From Archilochus colubris (taxonomy: Eukaryota > Chordata > Aves > Apodiformes > Trochilidae), in NCBI GenBank assembly GCA_023079485.1, contig CM041083.1, positions 103,369,054-103,433,053 of the forward strand: DNA of 64,000 nucleotides. The letters run 5' to 3'. This document shows, piece after piece, positions 60,393 to 64,000 of the stretch. How positions within the stretch are numbered: the stretch's first letter is position 1; each line of letters opens with the position of its first letter. A program made the translations under genes and the position numbers. The notes below the pieces were generated by a model. That model was not told the DNA's origin. It saw nothing but the letters and a program-made list of their open reading frames with translations, and searched no databases.

Positions 60393-61845
60393 CCTAATTC
60401 CTCACCCACTGATCAGTTTATCTATCAATTCCATATCTCTCCAATTTCGAGTGAAGGGTGCTGTGGGAGAACAGGTCAAGGGCATTACAGAAGTTTGGGT
60501 AGAAGACATCTGCAGCTTTTCACTTGTCCACTGTTGTAGGAACTCCATCACAGAAGGCTACCAGATTTTTCAGGCAGTACTTGACCTTGGTGAAGCCTTT
60601 TTGGTTGTCTTGAATCACATCTCTGTCCTCAGTGTGCCTTCACATACCTTCTTTCCCATGATTTTTTCCAGTCAGAGAGGTGAGTCTGACAAGTTGGTAG
60701 TTCCCAAGTCCTCCTTTCATCCTTTTTTTTTTTAAATGGCTGAAATGTTTCCCTTTTTCCAGTCACTGGGAACTTGACCTAACTGCAAAGACTTTTCAAA
60801 TATCATGGAGAGTGTCTTTGCATCTCACCACGCCCCATACATTCACATGTTTTCAGGTTCATCAGTTGGTCATGAGTCTGATTTTCTCTTACAGTGGAAG
60901 AGATTTTGCTCCCCCAGTTCCTATCATGTGGTCCATCTGCTCAAGAGGTATGGGAAGAGAGGCTGACAGTGAAGACTGAGGTGAAAAAATTGTTGAATAC
61001 CTCAGCCTCCTCCTTGTCTGTTGTTACCATTTTGCCAGTCATACTCACCAGAAAAGGACTCTCTATTTTATCTTCCTTTTGTGGCTGACATACCTATAGA
61101 AAATTTTCTCATTATTCTTCATGTCCCTTGTCAAAGTCATCTGCAGATGTGTCTTGGCCTTTCTGACCCCAGCCCTAAATAACCAAGCAGAGTCCTTTTA
61201 CTCTTCCCAGGATACCTGTCCCTGCTTTCATTGCCTGTTCTTTTTGTTCTTGTTTTTTAGTTTGGTCTGTGGGTATTAGTTTATCCATGCCAGTTTCTTG
61301 CATTTCTTTCCTGATTTTTCACATCTGGGTATTAAGAGCTCTGGCACTCTATGAAGAGACTCCTTAAGGATCTTCCAGCTATGTTCTGCTCCCTTGTCCC
61401 TGAGGACAATTTCCCATGGGGAAACTTGTTGGACATTTGTTTTCCTAAAATTCAGGGTCCTGACTTGACTCTTTGTCTGATTCCTGGCCCTCAGGAGTGT
61501 AAACTCAATCACAGAATAATCTCTGACATCCAGACAGCCTTCAGTCTCAATGTCATTGATTAGCTCACTTGTGCTGGTGACCATCAGGTTCAGTAGCTCA
61601 TTCCCTCTGATTGGGCTATTACCTGGCTTAAGAAGTTATCCTCTATGTACTCCAGGAGTCTCTTGGATTGTCTGCAACTTGCCGTGTTATTTTTCCAGCA
61701 GCTGTCAGGTAGCTGAAGTCCCCCAGCAGCATGGGAGCCTGTGAGAGCATCCTGTATCTGGGAAAAGAAGCCTTTGCCAGCGTTCCTCTTCATTAGACAG
61801 TTTGTAGTAAACATCAGCCACAAGGTTCCCACATCAACCACAGAT
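60393..61845 (-). mobile_element. Old CR1 LINE, 5' segment (RT N-terminal part and endonuclease)
   Basis: Continues the interrupted minus-strand CR1. From left to right on the plus strand come the antisense of motif A (TTACAGAAGTTTGGGTAGAA, 60485-60504), the RT fingers region (AGTTGGTAGTTCCCAAGTCC, about 60693), the linker and the endonuclease. A minus-strand frame at 61584-61276 keeps DYSVIEFTLLRARNQ and TLNFRKTN, which correspond to DHEIIEF and TLDFRRAD. A second at 61841-61590 keeps a GGLQLPDSCWKN stretch matching GDFNLPDICW, and VDVGTLWLMFTTN, a decayed VGVCYRPP segment. Stops and indels are frequent. Similarity fades near 61845, so the element is 5'-truncated within the endonuclease. Confidence 0.9.
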
Positions 61846-62185
61846 TTGCTACTTGGCTTCTGAAGTAATGTTTTAAAATTATTAGGACACAGTAGAAATA
61901 TTATTTCTCTATCTGATCATGTATTTATATATGCAGACACAATTTAAATCATCCTTAATTATACTTTTTTTTTTTTAGTTAAAAGTCAAAAAAGGTGTTA
62001 GCAACCAAATGAACTTTATTCATCTCAAATTAGAAATGACTTTATCATCTCTTTCCTACTATAAGAAGAAATATTGTGCCCCATTAAGATGTTGCCTTTC
62101 ATGATTCCAAGCAGATGCAGCAAATTTCTTCTGTTATTCAATTCAGGATTGAGTGGTTTGATGTTTTTTGTATTTTATTTTTATC

Positions 62186-62211
62186 TTATTTTATTTGGTA
62201 AAATAAAATAA
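62186..62211. repeat. Perfect 11-bp inverted repeat (AT-rich hairpin)
   Basis: TTATTTTATTT and its exact complement AAATAAAATAA are separated by a 4-base GGTA loop. The arms are pure A/T, so in so AT-rich a region it may be chance. No transposon ends or transcription signals accompany it. Confidence 0.85.
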
Positions 62212-63406
62212 ACAATGTAGGTTCCAGTTATTGATTAACTACTGAAACAAATGGTAACTTAACCATTTTGAGAAATGGGAGAAATGGGAGGGTGTGGCTG
62301 ATCATATATCTTGGTTGTTCCTCTGTCTGTCATAAACAGAACAGTCTTTGGTACAAACATATATTTGAAAGGCGGTGGTAAATCAGAGGGGAATAGTGAA
62401 TACACTAGTCACTTAGTGAGACAGCTTGTCCTGGCACTGGACTTTATTTTATACAATATTAGCTGATAACTCCTTATAGACATGCAGAAAAAACTGGTGT
62501 AGACAGAAATACCCCTGTCTATCAAAATAAACAAATAGCAGGAGTTGAAAAAAATTCCTTTCTATCAACTCGTTTTCTTACTGTTAGAAAGTCTCCTACA
62601 GCAGAATTTTGTCTATACTGCTTATACTTGAGGCAGATTTTGCTAATGCCTTTTTAAAGTACAAATTCTAATGATGGGAGACACGGATGAATACATACTT
62701 CCAGATAGTAATCAACATTATTTTTCAGATACAATTACAGATATTTTTAGTCTCTGGCCAGATCTTGAATTTTTACTTTAGCATAATTCAGTGATGAGGT
62801 GATAAAGAAATAGGATAACCTATGATTTTGAAGGGGAGATATTAAACACTGTTGAAGACAGGTGTGTTAAACTTAATTTTCTTATGCTTACCCTTGCACA
62901 CATCATAGATATGACTAAAACAGCAGTAGTGGCATGTGGTTCCTTTTCAAACCAAGCAATTCTGAACACTTCATTTTGGGAAATATGATTGTAAGTGTAG
63001 ATAAAAAAAATCCTGTGGACTAAAGAAGCTCAGTGGGCACTCAGAGAACATTTGCTATGGCTTAGTAACAAGAACAGTTGATTCTCAAGTGGTAGTGACC
63101 TCTTGTCTGTTGGGTAAAATCACATATTTTGGGATAGGAGATAGTTATACAGAACAGACAATGCTAATTGCAGCTTATTTTGACAGTTTGCACTTAGTGC
63201 TGCAGAAAGGATCTTTATCTACTGTGGCTTGATGCAATTTTTATTTCTGGCCTTCCATTATCTAGTCCTCATTTGTACAGAGTTTGGAACCTCTGAAGGT
63301 TTGCCTTAGATATAAGTGGGAATTTATCTTTAAGAACAGTTTTTTGCAACAGGAGGTGCTGTCATGTAAGAAGTCCCATCATGTGTTCAGATTTTCAATA
63401 TAGGAT

Positions 63407-63439
63407 GGGGGGGGGAAGAAGAGAGAGAGAGAGAGAGAG
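63407..63439. repeat. G9 run followed by (GA)n microsatellite
   Basis: Nine G (63407-63415), then AAGA and about ten GA units to 63439. A purine-only tract of more than 30 bases on the plus strand. Confidence 0.92.
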
Positions 63440-64000
63440 GTCATGTATCTCTTTGACTTGCTGATTTATTTAAAATTGAAATTTTTCTGTTGCATTGGAA
63501 TTTGAAGTTTATTGGAAGCTTAGTCTATAATCCCCTTTTTTTCCAAGCATTTTCTGAAACTTGAAATCTTGAACAGATGAAACAAATTTCCTTAGCAAAA
63601 TCACAGCGAGTGTGTGTTGCACTAAAATAAGTAAAGAAATTATGCAGAAAATAAACCCCATTGCAATCCATCTGACCCTCAAATATTAGAGGAGTGAGCA
63701 TATCTAGGCTTACATTCTTAAGTGATAGTCAACTCACCTTTAGTAGGCCAGAAAACATGGGTCTGGGTATACTACTATTACCACACCATAAGGAAATTAT
63801 CTCAGACATGTGCTGGAATTTGGTCACACTAAATGAGGCTTCTTACCACAAAATTAATGAATAATGTGATGTGTTAAAGCAGCAGTAAACAAGTTCTTTT
63901 GGATTCCCAGTGATAGATTTCAGTCTGCAAAATGAAGCACATGCAAAATATCTAGGCTATGAGTACTCTATAGAGTTTTCCCAGGGGGACAAGCTGGCCA

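Larger units (their letters stand above)
61846..64000. other. Unique AT-rich non-coding DNA
   Basis: No gene recognised up to the window edge. It holds an AT-rich hairpin (62186-62211) and a G9 plus GA microsatellite (63407-63439), listed separately. Confidence 0.55.

Noticed and set aside
1..64000. CRISPR arrays, operons, prophages or bacterial mobile systems
   Set aside because: Base composition, CR1 content and lack of dense coding show an animal genome; no regularly spaced repeats were seen.
1..64000. Endogenous retrovirus with gag, pol or env
   Set aside because: All reverse transcriptase pieces found are of the CR1 LINE type (FADD within a CR1 ORF2 context); no protease, integrase, envelope-type or primer-binding-site sequence recognised. 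The repeat at 52085 may be LTR-derived but has no coding part.

Overview
The window looks like non-coding DNA, intergenic or deep intronic, from a bird. It is AT-rich throughout. The recognisable interspersed repeats are nearly all CR1 (chicken repeat 1) LINE retrotransposons, many ending in the octamer ATTCTATG that marks CR1 3' ends. I see no Alu- or L1-like repeats. Crocodilians and turtles also carry CR1, so bird is the likely but not the only reading. I found no host protein-coding exon, tRNA, rRNA or other RNA gene that I could support. Almost every open frame over about 100 codons falls in a repeat.

Layout. 1-12.6 kb: unique AT-rich sequence with three old plus-strand CR1 pieces (about 4.51-4.89, 6.11-6.30 and 8.43-9.54 kb) and a 55-T run. 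12.62-13.67 kb: a young, 5'-truncated plus-strand CR1. 13.7-24 kb: mostly unique, with T/G-rich low-complexity DNA, a weak CR1 remnant, and a GC-rich block of unknown nature next to a 25-T run (19.68-20.19 kb). 23.97-27.33 kb: an old plus-strand CR1 faces, tail to tail, a 2.9-kb minus-strand CR1. The latter keeps almost all of ORF2 (endonuclease and reverse transcriptase) but carries two stop codons and two frameshifts. 27.3-50 kb: mostly unique DNA with a minus-strand CR1 at 34.73-35.72 kb and small fragments at 40.4 and 43.2 kb. 50-55.9 kb: CR1 scraps and a roughly 1-kb GC-rich avian interspersed repeat (about 52.1-53.1 kb). 58.36-61.85 kb: an old minus-strand CR1 broken up by a nested plus-strand CR1 and by a second insert beginning near a 48-T run. 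61.8-64 kb: unique DNA with a GA microsatellite.

No genes work together here. The biology is that of retrotransposon burial and decay. CR1 ORF2 encodes an APE-type endonuclease that nicks the target and a reverse transcriptase that copies the element from its 3' end, which explains why most copies keep only their 3' part. No copy in the window is intact. I did not find a new biological system. The best leads are the nested CR1 at 58-62 kb, the internally deleted CR1 inside it, the unidentified GC-rich blocks, and the fact that all the long homopolymer runs are T on the plus strand.
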